NCBI GenBank assembly: GCA_001970955.1
Contig: MPUH01000024.1
Location: 62,001 to 126,000, forward strand
DNA: 64,000 nt
Direction: 5' to 3'
Source: Stentor coeruleus
Taxonomy: Eukaryota; Ciliophora; Heterotrichea; Heterotrichida; Stentoridae
Below, piece by piece: positions 1 to 9,219 of this stretch; position 1 is the stretch's first letter, and each line of letters begins with the position of its first letter. The notes beneath the pieces were generated by a model. It was not told where the DNA came from and did not search any database. It saw only the letters and a program-made list of their open reading frames with translations. A program made the translations under genes and the position numbers.

Positions 1-142
1 CAATATAAATTTCTTGATGAAAACATAATAATCCAAGGCTAAGATATTTTATAAGCCATTGGGTCATATTATGAGCTTCATCTAGCATTTCTTTATTTAA
101 ATAAACTTCTGAATCTCCAACAACTCCACTGTTATCTCCCAT
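1..142 (-). CDS. partial protein of unknown family, runs off the left edge
   Basis: A 47-codon open stretch reads from an ATG at 142 to the window edge (starts MGDNSGVVGDSEVYLNKE) and ends in a hydrophobic LSLGLLCFHQ segment. Its Gly/Asp/Glu content looks coding rather than random AT-rich DNA. Further coding-like pieces lie upstream on the same strand at about 142-470. One of them reads ARTLIENYILETNFIVLANF, which recalls the RTLIENYI element of dynamin-type GTPases. These pieces sit in different frames and no 15/16-nt GT-AG intron joins them. It may be a complete small gene start, or the end of a decayed dynamin-like gene. I cannot decide. Confidence 0.35.
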   Translation of the reverse strand, partial: MGDNSGVVGDSEVYLNKEMLDEAHNMTQWLIKYLSLGLLCFHQEIYI

Positions 143-809
143 AAGATAAGCTATGTTTCCTTAATGCATTATTGCATCAGGCCTTTTTATTTTAGCGTGT
201 CTTTGAATATTTTTTTTGTCATCATCCGAAATTAGCAAGTACTATAAAGTTTGTTTCTAATATATAATTTTCTATGAGGGTCCTTGCCTCAACACATACT
301 AACTCAAAACTTTATCTCGGGTTAATTTTTCTAACAACACCCTACTCGAAAAGTCCATCTCAGTTTTCATTAAAAAATATCCTTCCAATAACTTCAATCT
401 TTTCATATCTTCGCCAGAAAAATACCCATCTCAAGTCTGAGATTTTTCCAAAGTATTTTCACAAAGGTTAATTCCCTAACCCCATTTTCAAATTAATCCC
501 TTTACGTATTACCAAAAATTTTCCAATCATTTCCTACAAGACTGGAAATGAGTTACTTTATTTCCCTAGCCATAAACTCCTCACAAGTAAAATCAAATTC
601 CTAAACTTCCATTCTAATTACACTATTCAATATCCAAAACTAATCCTATCATATTTAAAAGCCCTAAATAAATTATAACATCTAAAAAGTGTCTAACATA
701 TTCCAATCCTCATAAAACCTCAAAAATTATATAAAAATCCACCTTAAAAGCATTAATACTACACAAACTCAACAACAGTTCCAAACCTAAATCTTAAACT
801 AATAAAAAT
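143..809. other. non-coding or decayed sequence before the BPI-like gene
   Basis: Positions 143-470 contain the broken minus-strand coding-like pieces described with the left-edge fragment. Positions 480-809 are AT-rich, C-containing and very G-poor on the plus strand, the composition seen before many starts in this window. I see no RNA gene or repeat. Confidence 0.4.
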
Positions 810-2210
810 ATGTTGAAGATTTTTGTCCTTATTACCCTTGTGGCCTATACTTCAGCCAGTCAAGGTTTCGTTTTCTCCAGAGGAATCACTGACATGTCCA
901 AAAACGTCGCCAGCATTGCTCCAAGCATTTTCAACAACTTAACCTTTTCAGACAGCTACCAATCTAGTGTCATCATTTACGATGGGATAGTCCAAGTTAA
1001 CTATACCGTGACGAACTTTACCTTCAAAAACTTCAATGTTCAATCAAACCATGTTGCTGTATCAATATCCAACAATGGATGGATGTCTTTGACCCTAAGC
1101 AACTTCTCATTTAATTTATACTACAACTACAATGAAACAGGATTCAATGTAAATAAATCAGGCCAAGCTATATCAACAATTACCCAATCAAAATTCATCA
1201 TCAATATTTATATTTACTATTTCGATGGAGGTACTGCTGCTATTATAGACGATACTAATATAACATTTACAACTGGAGCTTGCTCTACTATAGCACCTGG
1301 ATTATCAAAGTCGATTATTACAAAAACTAATGATGCCATAGCAAATTATTTAGAATTGCCACAGTTTTTAGGAACTTTACCTAATGTTATGTCTACGTAT
1401 CTTAGTGAGTATTTAGAAAACAATCAATATTCTATTTACCTTAAAGATACATTGTTGTATATGGATAGTCATTTGATGAACAATATAACTTCAACTCCTG
1501 ATTATGTTTCATATCCTATAAATGGGACAATACTTCCTACAAATAATGAAAAACCCACAACTTTGAATATGCCAACTGATTTACCTTTAAGAGTTCCAAG
1601 TGTATATGCTAATGAGTCTCAGGTTATTATATCAAAATACACCCTACAAACTTATTTTAATGCTTTTAATCAAGAATATCCTTTTTCGAACATAACAAGT
1701 TTGCCAAGCGCAATGCCTAATATTTTGATGACAACAAGTGGATATTTCCCTGAAATTTATAATGCTTATGGTGCTGCTAATATGTCTTTTATTTCACAAA
1801 TACCTAATACACCACAGATTTTTATTATGACTGGGAGTGTTGTATTAAGAACTAATATTACTATGGAACTTAATGTTTTAGTTAATGGGGTTTATACAAA
1901 TGTTGTGAATTATTGGTTTAATTCTGAATACCAGTGTGGGATTCAAATAGGTTCGGGTATTGTTTCAGGAAATTGTATGAAACCTAAGGTGCTGAGCTTA
2001 GGGGTTTTGTCTGGGGGAAATCTGGCTAATGTGTTTAGTTTGAAAAGATTCACTTCAGATTTACTGCAAATGACTTTCCTTTTGGGAGAAACATCGTATT
2101 TCTTCCCGTTGATACCTTTGAACTACCCTGCTAATAGCACATATCAGGCATTGAAGACTACGTATAATCCGAATTATGTTGCTATCAGCTTTTTAGTTAA
2201 TTACCCTTAG
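810..2210 (+). CDS. secreted BPI/LBP-family lipid-binding protein
   Basis: A 466-residue protein with a clean N-terminal signal peptide (MLKIFVLITLVAYTSAS, cut near residue 17). The mature start QGFVFSRGITDMSKNVASIA matches the way BPI/LBP/CETP (TULIP-fold) proteins begin. Long beta-rich stretches with many N-glycosylation sequons follow, and the later segment FSLKRFTSDLLQM is also compatible with the family. Length is close to the usual 450-490. TULIP proteins bind lipids or lipopolysaccharide in a hydrophobic tunnel, and ciliates carry several secreted members that may act in digestion or antibacterial defence. It is a single exon with no internal stop, ending in TAG. Family assignment rests on overall pattern rather than an invariant motif. 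Confidence 0.65.
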   Translation: MLKIFVLITLVAYTSASQGFVFSRGITDMSKNVASIAPSIFNNLTFSDSYQSSVIIYDGIVQVNYTVTNFTFKNFNVQSNHVAVSISNNGWMSLTLSNFSFNLYYNYNETGFNVNKSGQAISTITQSKFIINIYIYYFDGGTAAIIDDTNITFTTGACSTIAPGLSKSIITKTNDAIANYLELPQFLGTLPNVMSTYLSEYLENNQYSIYLKDTLLYMDSHLMNNITSTPDYVSYPINGTILPTNNEKPTTLNMPTDLPLRVPSVYANESQVIISKYTLQTYFNAFNQEYPFSNITSLPSAMPNILMTTSGYFPEIYNAYGAANMSFISQIPNTPQIFIMTGSVVLRTNITMELNVLVNGVYTNVVNYWFNSEYQCGIQIGSGIVSGNCMKPKVLSLGVLSGGNLANVFSLKRFTSDLLQMTFLLGETSYFFPLIPLNYPANSTYQALKTTYNPNYVAISFLVNYP

Positions 2211-2477
2211 TTATTAGATAGTATTATATATGAATAGACTACCTTAACCTAAATATTACTCAAGTTCATCTAAGTGACAAGTGCCTAAATTGATCTTCCA
2301 ATATACATTGTCCAGATACTCATTAGCAGCAAGCTCTTCTAAAGTTGCATTTGTTATACACTTAGTTGACATAAAAGTGTTTTTTTGTGGTTTTTTATCT
2401 TCAATATCAAACAAGTCTGTTAACTCCTCTAGTTCTTTTCCAGTAATTGGTTTGGTATATGGATAACTAAATAGACC

Positions 2478-3872
2478 TTACTCTGGGATTAAGTCATTTT
2501 CTTCAGCTTTTTCATAACTATCCTCACTGCTCATATTTTCAAAGAAGTTTATGTTTGACTTTCCACTAACATTTTTCCCTTCAACATCGTTGTAGATATC
2601 AAGTTTAGCTTTAAAAATTTCCCAGCCATTAATATCTCCCATAGAAATACTTATTGAATCAATTTTGCTGTTGACTAGCGAATTAATCATTTTGTATACA
2701 TGACCTGTACACCCTAAGGTCGTTGAATATTTTTTACAGTCAAGAATATTATAAGTAGCGATATCGATTAAAATCTGAGGAAAATCAGTATTTACTAATT
2801 CATCAATGTACTCTTTTGCTGAACTACTTAATAATGCTTCTATGAAAACTGTAAATGCATGATGAAAGTAAGAATTCCACTTGTAATTTTCTAATAAAAG
2901 AACTATCCTTTTGATTTCTTTTGATATCTCACTAACTAATGTAGGAAAATTGCAAAGTAACACAAATAGTTCAAGGATTATCAGTCTGTGTTCTCCAAAG
3001 CATCGAACTTCAACCCCAAATTGCATGAGGATTTTTTCTTCGCTTTCCCTACACAAAATATCTGCTAAATGCTTTATTCTCTTACTAATATATTGAATAA
3101 CTGATTCTCCTGAAGATGTTAAAATATACTTAATAACACTTCCTGCGTTTCTTACAACCCAAGTATCAGCAGATGATATATAGTCTAAAATAAATTCAAA
3201 AATCTCTTTTGATATTAAATACTGATAAATTTCCTCTTCTTTACTAATTCGGCATAGAATACCGCTAGAGTTAAAAGATATCATATAGTTTTTACTGCCA
3301 ATGAGTTTTGTCGTTTCAGCTAAAAGTTCACGTTTTTTATCTAGATCTCCTTTGCTTGTTAGTATAAGATATGTAAAATCAGCTATTGAACTAGATTTAA
3401 TATGTTTGAGCATAGTTATATGAAGAGATTCTTTGAAAACAATTGTAAGAAATTCTTCAGGATTGTAACTGTAGCAGCTTTCAAATGCTTTTTGGAAATA
3501 CCCAGCAAGTAAAAAGTTTAAAGGTCCGTCACGGGTGAGAAAAGATAACAAATATTGCATAAGTGCCGGTTCTTTGAAAAGGATTTTACTGACACAAGGT
3601 AGATCATTTGTAAAAAACTCACTGGCTACAAGAGGAAATTTGCAAGCTTGTAAAGTATTTGCTGGGTCAAGAGGTTCTTCTATGATATAACGAATGAGTT
3701 TTAGTACTATTTCTCTAGTTATACTGTATGGTTATTACTAGGATGTAAACTCAGGATTCAAGCAGCATATTTCGTCTACAGTTCGATCATTGTTTAGGAC
3801 ATCATCTAAATCGGGGTTTGCTTTAAGGAAACTGCTGTATTGATTTGCTAATATTGACTTTCTTGATTGCAT
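2478..3872 (-). CDS. SAPS-domain regulatory subunit of protein phosphatase 6
   Basis: The gene starts at ATG 3872 and has one 15-nt intron at 3724-3738 (GTAATAACCATACAG on the coding strand). Removing it gives a 459-residue protein. After the intron it shows the SAPS pattern: a helical repeat with NTLQACKFPLVASEFFTND, then KEPALMQYLLSFL and GPLNFLLAGYFQKAF, which correspond to the DEKLRYKYPNIACELLT and LLDLLYSFLEQEPPLNPLLASFF blocks of human PPP6R proteins. SAPS proteins scaffold the PP6/Sit4 catalytic subunit and set its substrate choice in cell cycle and DNA-damage signalling. The C-terminus is acidic and presumably disordered. It is shorter than metazoan PPP6R (about 800 residues), lacking most of the variable tail. 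A start at the internal Met (3560) would lose the conserved N-terminus. Confidence 0.75.
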
Positions 3873-4811
3873 TTTTCTTTTTATACTAGCCTATCATGAA
3901 AATATTAAGTTTTGTTTAAACTTTTTATAAGCTTAAGTCGTAAGTTAATGATTAGAAATATAAAGTAGAGTGCTGTTGTAAGAAATTATGTTTTGATTAG
4001 GATAAATGTAAATCAACCTAAAGACATAAAAGTATAATTTTCGCCTGATGAATTATATAAGAATTATTTTAGGAATTTTTTTATGTATTTTAATTATTGA
4101 AGAGAAAAAAAGATAGCAAGGGGCTTGAAAATTTGATAGTAGTGAATATGATGTTAATGATTACTATAATAGAGAATAAATATTTTTGAAGAAGAAGTTG
4201 TTTCTGTCTAGATTACTATAAATATCAGATAAAAAAGAAAATATATACCTAATACATAATATTAAATATTATTTCTTTAAATATATAGATAGAAAAAGTA
4301 AACTAATAATCAAACTTAATCCTTATAAATTAGGGTGGAGAGTAAGTCCAAAAAGATCTGAAAATCTTATTATTTATCATCCCAAATCAATTATAAACCA
4401 AAAACTCTTATTAAAAAACCTAGACTCAACACAAATAAAGTATTCAAAATATAAATTAAATCAAATTATTAGTCATAATTCTCTACATTCCATATCTAAC
4501 AAAGGGAAATTCAACTCGTAAACTCTAAATATTCAATCCTCATCCACTCCTAAATCTAAAAAAAATCCCAATTACCTTACTTATATCAATCCACACAACT
4601 TCTCATAAAACTTATAAACCCATAAAAATTAAAAAAAATATCTTTCCTCATCATAAATCCAAGAATCGAAGTCCATTTCACTAAAAAAAAAATATTTTTT
4701 TACTTATTTCTATATCTAAAAAAAACCCCTCACATTTCCCAAATCCTATTAAACCCTTTCTCCCAATCTTCTATTTCTCCTAGTCATTTAAAAAAATTAT
4801 ATGTAATAATT
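3873..4811. other. intergenic, divergent promoter region
   Basis: About 940 bp between the SAPS gene and the CDPK gene, which are transcribed away from each other. The left half is C-poor on the plus strand. The right half, from about 4330, is G-poor and C-containing. Each half is thus G-poor on the strand of the gene it precedes. I see no reading frame, tRNA or repeat. Confidence 0.5.
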
Positions 4812-6338
4812 ATGGGCTGCTGCAACGCAATAACAAAATTCCAAGAAGAACAAGCAACAGGAGAAATCAAAATCGAAACCAATCTTGAAGGGGCAAAACC
4901 ATTTCAACGTCGAGATGTTCGAAACAAAACCGTAATCCGCATTGTAACAAGACAAATGATAAAATGCATAGAAGGTCATGTTGCAGATTACTATGAAATA
5001 AAAGAAATTATAGGTGAAGGGGCTTACGGTTGTGTAAGAAGAGTAGTCCACAAAGCTACAGGTGTTGAAAAAGCTATGAAAACCATAATGAAATCATTTG
5101 TAAAACTTTCTGAAGTCAAAAACATGCTTTTAGAAGTTGATATATTAAGAAAACTTGATCATCCTAACATAATAAAAATAACAGAAGTCATACAAGATAA
5201 TAGATGTTATCATATAGTAACAGAGTTATTTTATGGAGGTGAACTTTTTGATAAAATAGTCGAACTAAAAAATTTCAAAGAAAAACAAGCTGCTAGGTAT
5301 ATGCATCAAATAATTTCAGCAGTAAGTTATTGTCATTCACATGGAGTTTTACATAGAGATTTAAAACCAGAGAATCTTTTATTAGTAGATGAATCGAAAA
5401 ACTCTCCTTTAAAAGTTATAGATTTCGGGATATCAAGGCTTACTAGTAATAGTTTTTCTCCTGCACGAAGATATGGACAGGTAATATTTAAATAGCCACA
5501 TTATACAGCTCCTGAGGTTTTTAATAATATGTTTACAGAAAAAAGTGATTTATGGAGTTGTGGGGTTATTTTATATGTTATGCTTTGTGGGTATCTACCT
5601 TTTTTAGGGTCAAAGGAAAGTGATACTATTAGACAAATTGCTAATAGGGAAATTGATTTTCCTGATAAAGAATGGAGTAAAGTGTCACAGGATGCTAAGG
5701 ATTTAACAGGGTTGATATTAAATAAAGATCCAAATAAAAGGCCTATGGCAAAAGAAATCATGATGCATCCATGGATACAAAGTAATATGAATGGTTTATG
5801 TCATAAAATAAGATTAGATTCTGTTAAAAATCTTATATCTTTTAGATCACAGGAAAAAATCCAACATGCTACTTTTGAGTTTATAATATCCCATTTATCT
5901 ACACAACAAGAGCTTAAAGAACTTCAAAATGCTTTTATGATTTTAGATGTTAATGGAGATGGAAAGTTAAGTAGGGAAGAAATTATGGAGGGGATAGAAA
6001 AAGTTAGATTTACTAAATATTTTGATATAGAAAGGATTATTGAAGAATGTGATGCTGATGGAAGTGATTTTATTGATTATTCAGAATTTCTTACTGCGGC
6101 TATGGATTGGAGAGGAACGTTATCGAAGAAAAAACTCCAGTCGGCGTTTAAAACTTTTGATATTAATGGAGATGGGAAAATTGATATAAATGAATTGAAA
6201 GAAATGATCCCTGGTTTAAGTGATGAAGATTATTTAGAGATTATGAGAGAAGCAGATAAAAATCATGATGAAGCTATTGACTATGAGGAATTTGAAAAAA
6301 TTTGTATGAATTTGAATAAATTTGTTGCTGAGGTATAG
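4812..6338 (+). CDS. calcium-dependent protein kinase (CDPK) with four EF hands
   Basis: Two exons, 4812-5480 and 5496-6338, are separated by a 15-nt intron (GTAATATTTAAATAG) that would otherwise end the frame in the activation segment. The spliced 503-residue protein begins MGCCNAI, a strong N-myristoylation plus palmitoylation signal, so it is probably membrane bound. The kinase domain (about 60-320) has GEGAYGCVRR, catalytic HRDLKPENLL, DFG and, restored across the splice, HYTAPEVF. A junction helix follows, then four EF loops: DVNGDGKLSREE, DADGSDFIDYSE, DINGDGKIDINE and DKNHDEAIDYEE. This is the full CDPK layout of plants, apicomplexans and ciliates, in which calcium binding releases the autoinhibited kinase. 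All catalytic residues are present. The fourth loop is slightly degenerate. Confidence 0.93.
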
Positions 6339-6935
6339 GGTTTTAAAGAGTAATTATAAACACATTTTCTGTTTCTGGCTTATTGAATTGGTGGATGTTG
6401 TAAGAGGAAATATTTAAATTATAAAAAGGAACTTTTGTGAGTGATTTTCAAAAATAATAAACTTACTAGTATATTATGATGATTATAATTAGTATAGGGA
6501 TTGTAATGATAGTTTAAGTAGTTTGTTTATAGATAATTAGGGTATTTTAATATAACAAATATGTGTAAATATTCAAGATATTTTCAAATAAAAGTACGCT
6601 GATATTCCTAACAAAAATAACTATCTTAAAATATTTTTATCATGATCAAAATATCAAACACAATATTCACTTTGGATTATATTCTATTCCTAAACAACCT
6701 AATAGTTTTTTTTTTATTATAGACAACTTTCTATATAAAACAATAATCTCTATTTTTGATTAACTATCCACGCACCCCAATCAAAAAAGAATCATAATCT
6801 TCATATTTTATTTGAAAATTTTCAAAAACTAAAAATTTCCAACTCTCAAATAAACATTAAAATTACCAACCCTATGATAACTTATTAAACCCTAATAGTT
6901 TTTATACTTAATAATAAAGTATAAATCTTTAAGAA
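6339..6935. other. intergenic region, no gene seen
   Basis: About 600 bp. The first 200 bp after the CDPK stop are G-containing and C-poor. From about 6590 to the next start the sequence is C-containing and G-poor. No convincing frame or structured RNA. Confidence 0.5.
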
Positions 6936-7719
6936 ATGGAAACAAAATCACGATTTCGAAATAGCGGATTCTCATTACCAATGGGCAAATATCAAATAGC
7001 TACATGGGTGATATTTTTTTATGATATTTTAGTATTCATATTCCAAGTCATTCTCGAATTTGGAACTGAATTGAAGATAGTTTTTGCTAGTACTTATGGA
7101 ATACTCCTAATACTTGTTACTATACATGCATTCTTAGTAACTTATATAAACCCTACAGATACTGTTGTTACTTCATTTAGAAACTCAGAAAATGATGCGT
7201 AAGTATATATTAAGGTTTAAAGATTGCTTAAAAGAACAGTTTAAAAGATTTTGTCACTTTTGTCAATCTCCTGTTACAAATGGAAAAACTAAACATTGTA
7301 TGAAGTGTAATAGATGTGTTAGTTATTTTGATCATCATTGTAAGTTTGTAAATAATTGTATTGGGAAAGCAAATTATGATTATTTTTTTAGGCTTGTTGT
7401 GCTTGTGTTTTTGTTTGAATGCTGTAGTTGTTGTTCTATAGTTGTACTTTTGGTTAAAAATAAATTTATCTTGACTCCAAAAGATATCACAATTCTTTTA
7501 AATCTGTGTAAATGTATAATATCAATTTTTATGTCACTGCATTTAGGGATTCTGCACATTTATCTTAAATTTAAAGGCCTTAGCACATTTGATTTTATAC
7601 TAAGAAAGAGGAAATCAAGGGTTGCTGCAATTCAAAACATAACTGATGCAAGCATCCGAGTTAGTGAAGAAGTTAGTGAAATGAGTAAAATCCATGTTAA
7701 AGTAAAGAGAGACAAATAA
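6936..7719 (+). CDS. DHHC-type protein S-palmitoyltransferase
   Basis: Exons 6936-7198 and 7215-7719 flank a 16-nt intron (GTAAGTATATATTAAG). The splice gives a 255-residue protein. Two membrane helices (about 22-45 and 50-70) precede a complete zinc-binding DHHC cysteine-rich domain: [17 protein letters not shown], then [14 protein letters not shown], with DHHC as the catalytic quartet. Two more helices follow ([12 protein letters not shown] and [16 protein letters not shown]). The enzyme transfers palmitate from palmitoyl-CoA first to its own cysteine, then to membrane proteins. The post-domain motif reads [12 protein letters not shown] in place of a strict TTxE, a known variation. Several proteins in this window carry cysteine-rich acylation-type N-termini, so plausible substrates exist nearby, though nothing links them directly. 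Confidence 0.9.
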
Positions 7720-7993
7720 ATATAATATTTATACTTTATTAAAAAACCGGTTAATTTTACAACTAGATTTTGATAAACCTTATCTTTTTTAAAAACTAAA
7801 AATAATAATTACAATTATAATTCGACTGAAAAAATACCAATTTTAATACTATCAACAAATAAAGATATCAAAAAGTCTTCCAAATTAAAGAGAAAACCTA
7901 ATATAAAACTAACGCAAAACCTAAATTTCATCATAATCCTCTTCTAAATAATTGCCCTAAAAAGACCATATAATTTTAGTAAAATATTAAAGA

Positions 7994-8629
7994 TTATCTT
8001 GACTCATCAACAGAGTCGTCATAACGTTTTTTATTTCCAGTTTTCCTCTGTTTATCTGAAGGTCTAGGAGCTCTAAGATTTTTTTCTGTATGCTGAGGCA
8101 TTTCTTCCCCTTCACTAATTCCATTTAAATCAATAATTTGTATATCCTGATCTTTTCTTCTCCTTAAAGCTCTTATCAATCTTATTAATTGTATCCCGCA
8201 TCTCACTATTAAAATCCCTATCGCTGTTACTTCATCTATTTCCCCTATGCCTCCACCAATTTTATACCCGATCCAAATTAGGATAATACTGACAACTGTT
8301 ATTATCAAATCAATAGCATTAGAAAGTCGCTTTATATAAATGTTCCATCCTTGCATAAACCCACGATAAATGCATTCAGAAACAAGTAATACTGATGCAA
8401 GGATTTCTAATAGGAATAAAATACTTGTGTTTTGATAGAAATCGAAAAGTGTAAGGAAGATACAAACACTACAAAGGACTATTAAAGAAAGGTAATAGAT
8501 TTTAAAGATACTCGAGTAGTATATACGGGACATTCTTATTTTGCATTGGTCTTGTTGGATCTTGAGAAGATTGTTTGTTGAGACTACTTCGAGAGGAGAG
8601 AAAAGTCCGTGAACACTTTTATTTGCCAT
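7994..8629 (-). CDS. voltage-sensor-domain-only membrane protein
   Basis: A 211-residue protein with four predicted helices between residues 45 and 165 and no pore module. S2 carries an acidic-plus-basic pair (VSECIYRGF), S3 an aspartate (NAIDLIITVV), and S4 has arginines at three-residue spacing (RCGIQLIRLIRALRRRK). This is the layout of voltage-sensor domains in Hv1 proton channels and TMEM266-like proteins. The long basic and acidic C-tail (about 165-211) looks disordered. I cannot find the Hv1 selectivity signature (an S1 Asp in the usual context), so proton conduction is only a possibility. It may instead be a sensor without conductance. Single exon, convergent with the DHHC gene. Confidence 0.6.
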   Translation of the reverse strand: MANKSVHGLFSPLEVVSTNNLLKIQQDQCKIRMSRIYYSSIFKIYYLSLIVLCSVCIFLTLFDFYQNTSILFLLEILASVLLVSECIYRGFMQGWNIYIKRLSNAIDLIITVVSIILIWIGYKIGGGIGEIDEVTAIGILIVRCGIQLIRLIRALRRRKDQDIQIIDLNGISEGEEMPQHTEKNLRAPRPSDKQRKTGNKKRYDDSVDESR

Positions 8630-9219
8630 GATAGTGTTTATTAGATAATATTTTAAATAGTTTATTTAATCTTATGATTTTTAGCATACAGATCAAAAAA
8701 TACTAAATACTCTCTAAATCTTAATGTATCCATAATGTATAGAAATTCTTAAATTCTATATAAAAATTAGTAGATTCTATCTTTGTCTTTCACAATAGGA
8801 AAATTATTTATGCTGTTATTAAATAATAATTTTATATACATTTTCAGTTTTTAAAAGTATACCATTCACAAATTAGAAATATAAATTTCATCCAGTAATT
8901 CCTAATGAAAAAAAATCTAAAACTTCAATAAAATATAATAAAACTCAATCCCAAATAAATTATCAATCGCTATTACAATAAAAAAGCATATAGTTAATTT
9001 TATTAATAACTTATAACCATAACTAATTACATAATAAACATAAAAACTATATTTTTACCCTATAAAAAATACCTAAAAATATCATAAATTATCGCATCAT
9101 ACAAACCCAATCAATTCCTCATCTATACAAAATCTCAACCTATAATATTTTCTCTAAACCCACAGTTTCCAACCCCATAACTCTTCAGTGATATTCAACA
9201 ATTTCCATTTATAAAAATA
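8630..9219. other. intergenic, divergent region, no gene seen
   Basis: About 590 bp of AT-rich sequence between divergently transcribed genes. The last 300 bp before 9220 are C-containing and almost free of G on the plus strand. No frame, RNA or repeat stands out. Confidence 0.5.
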
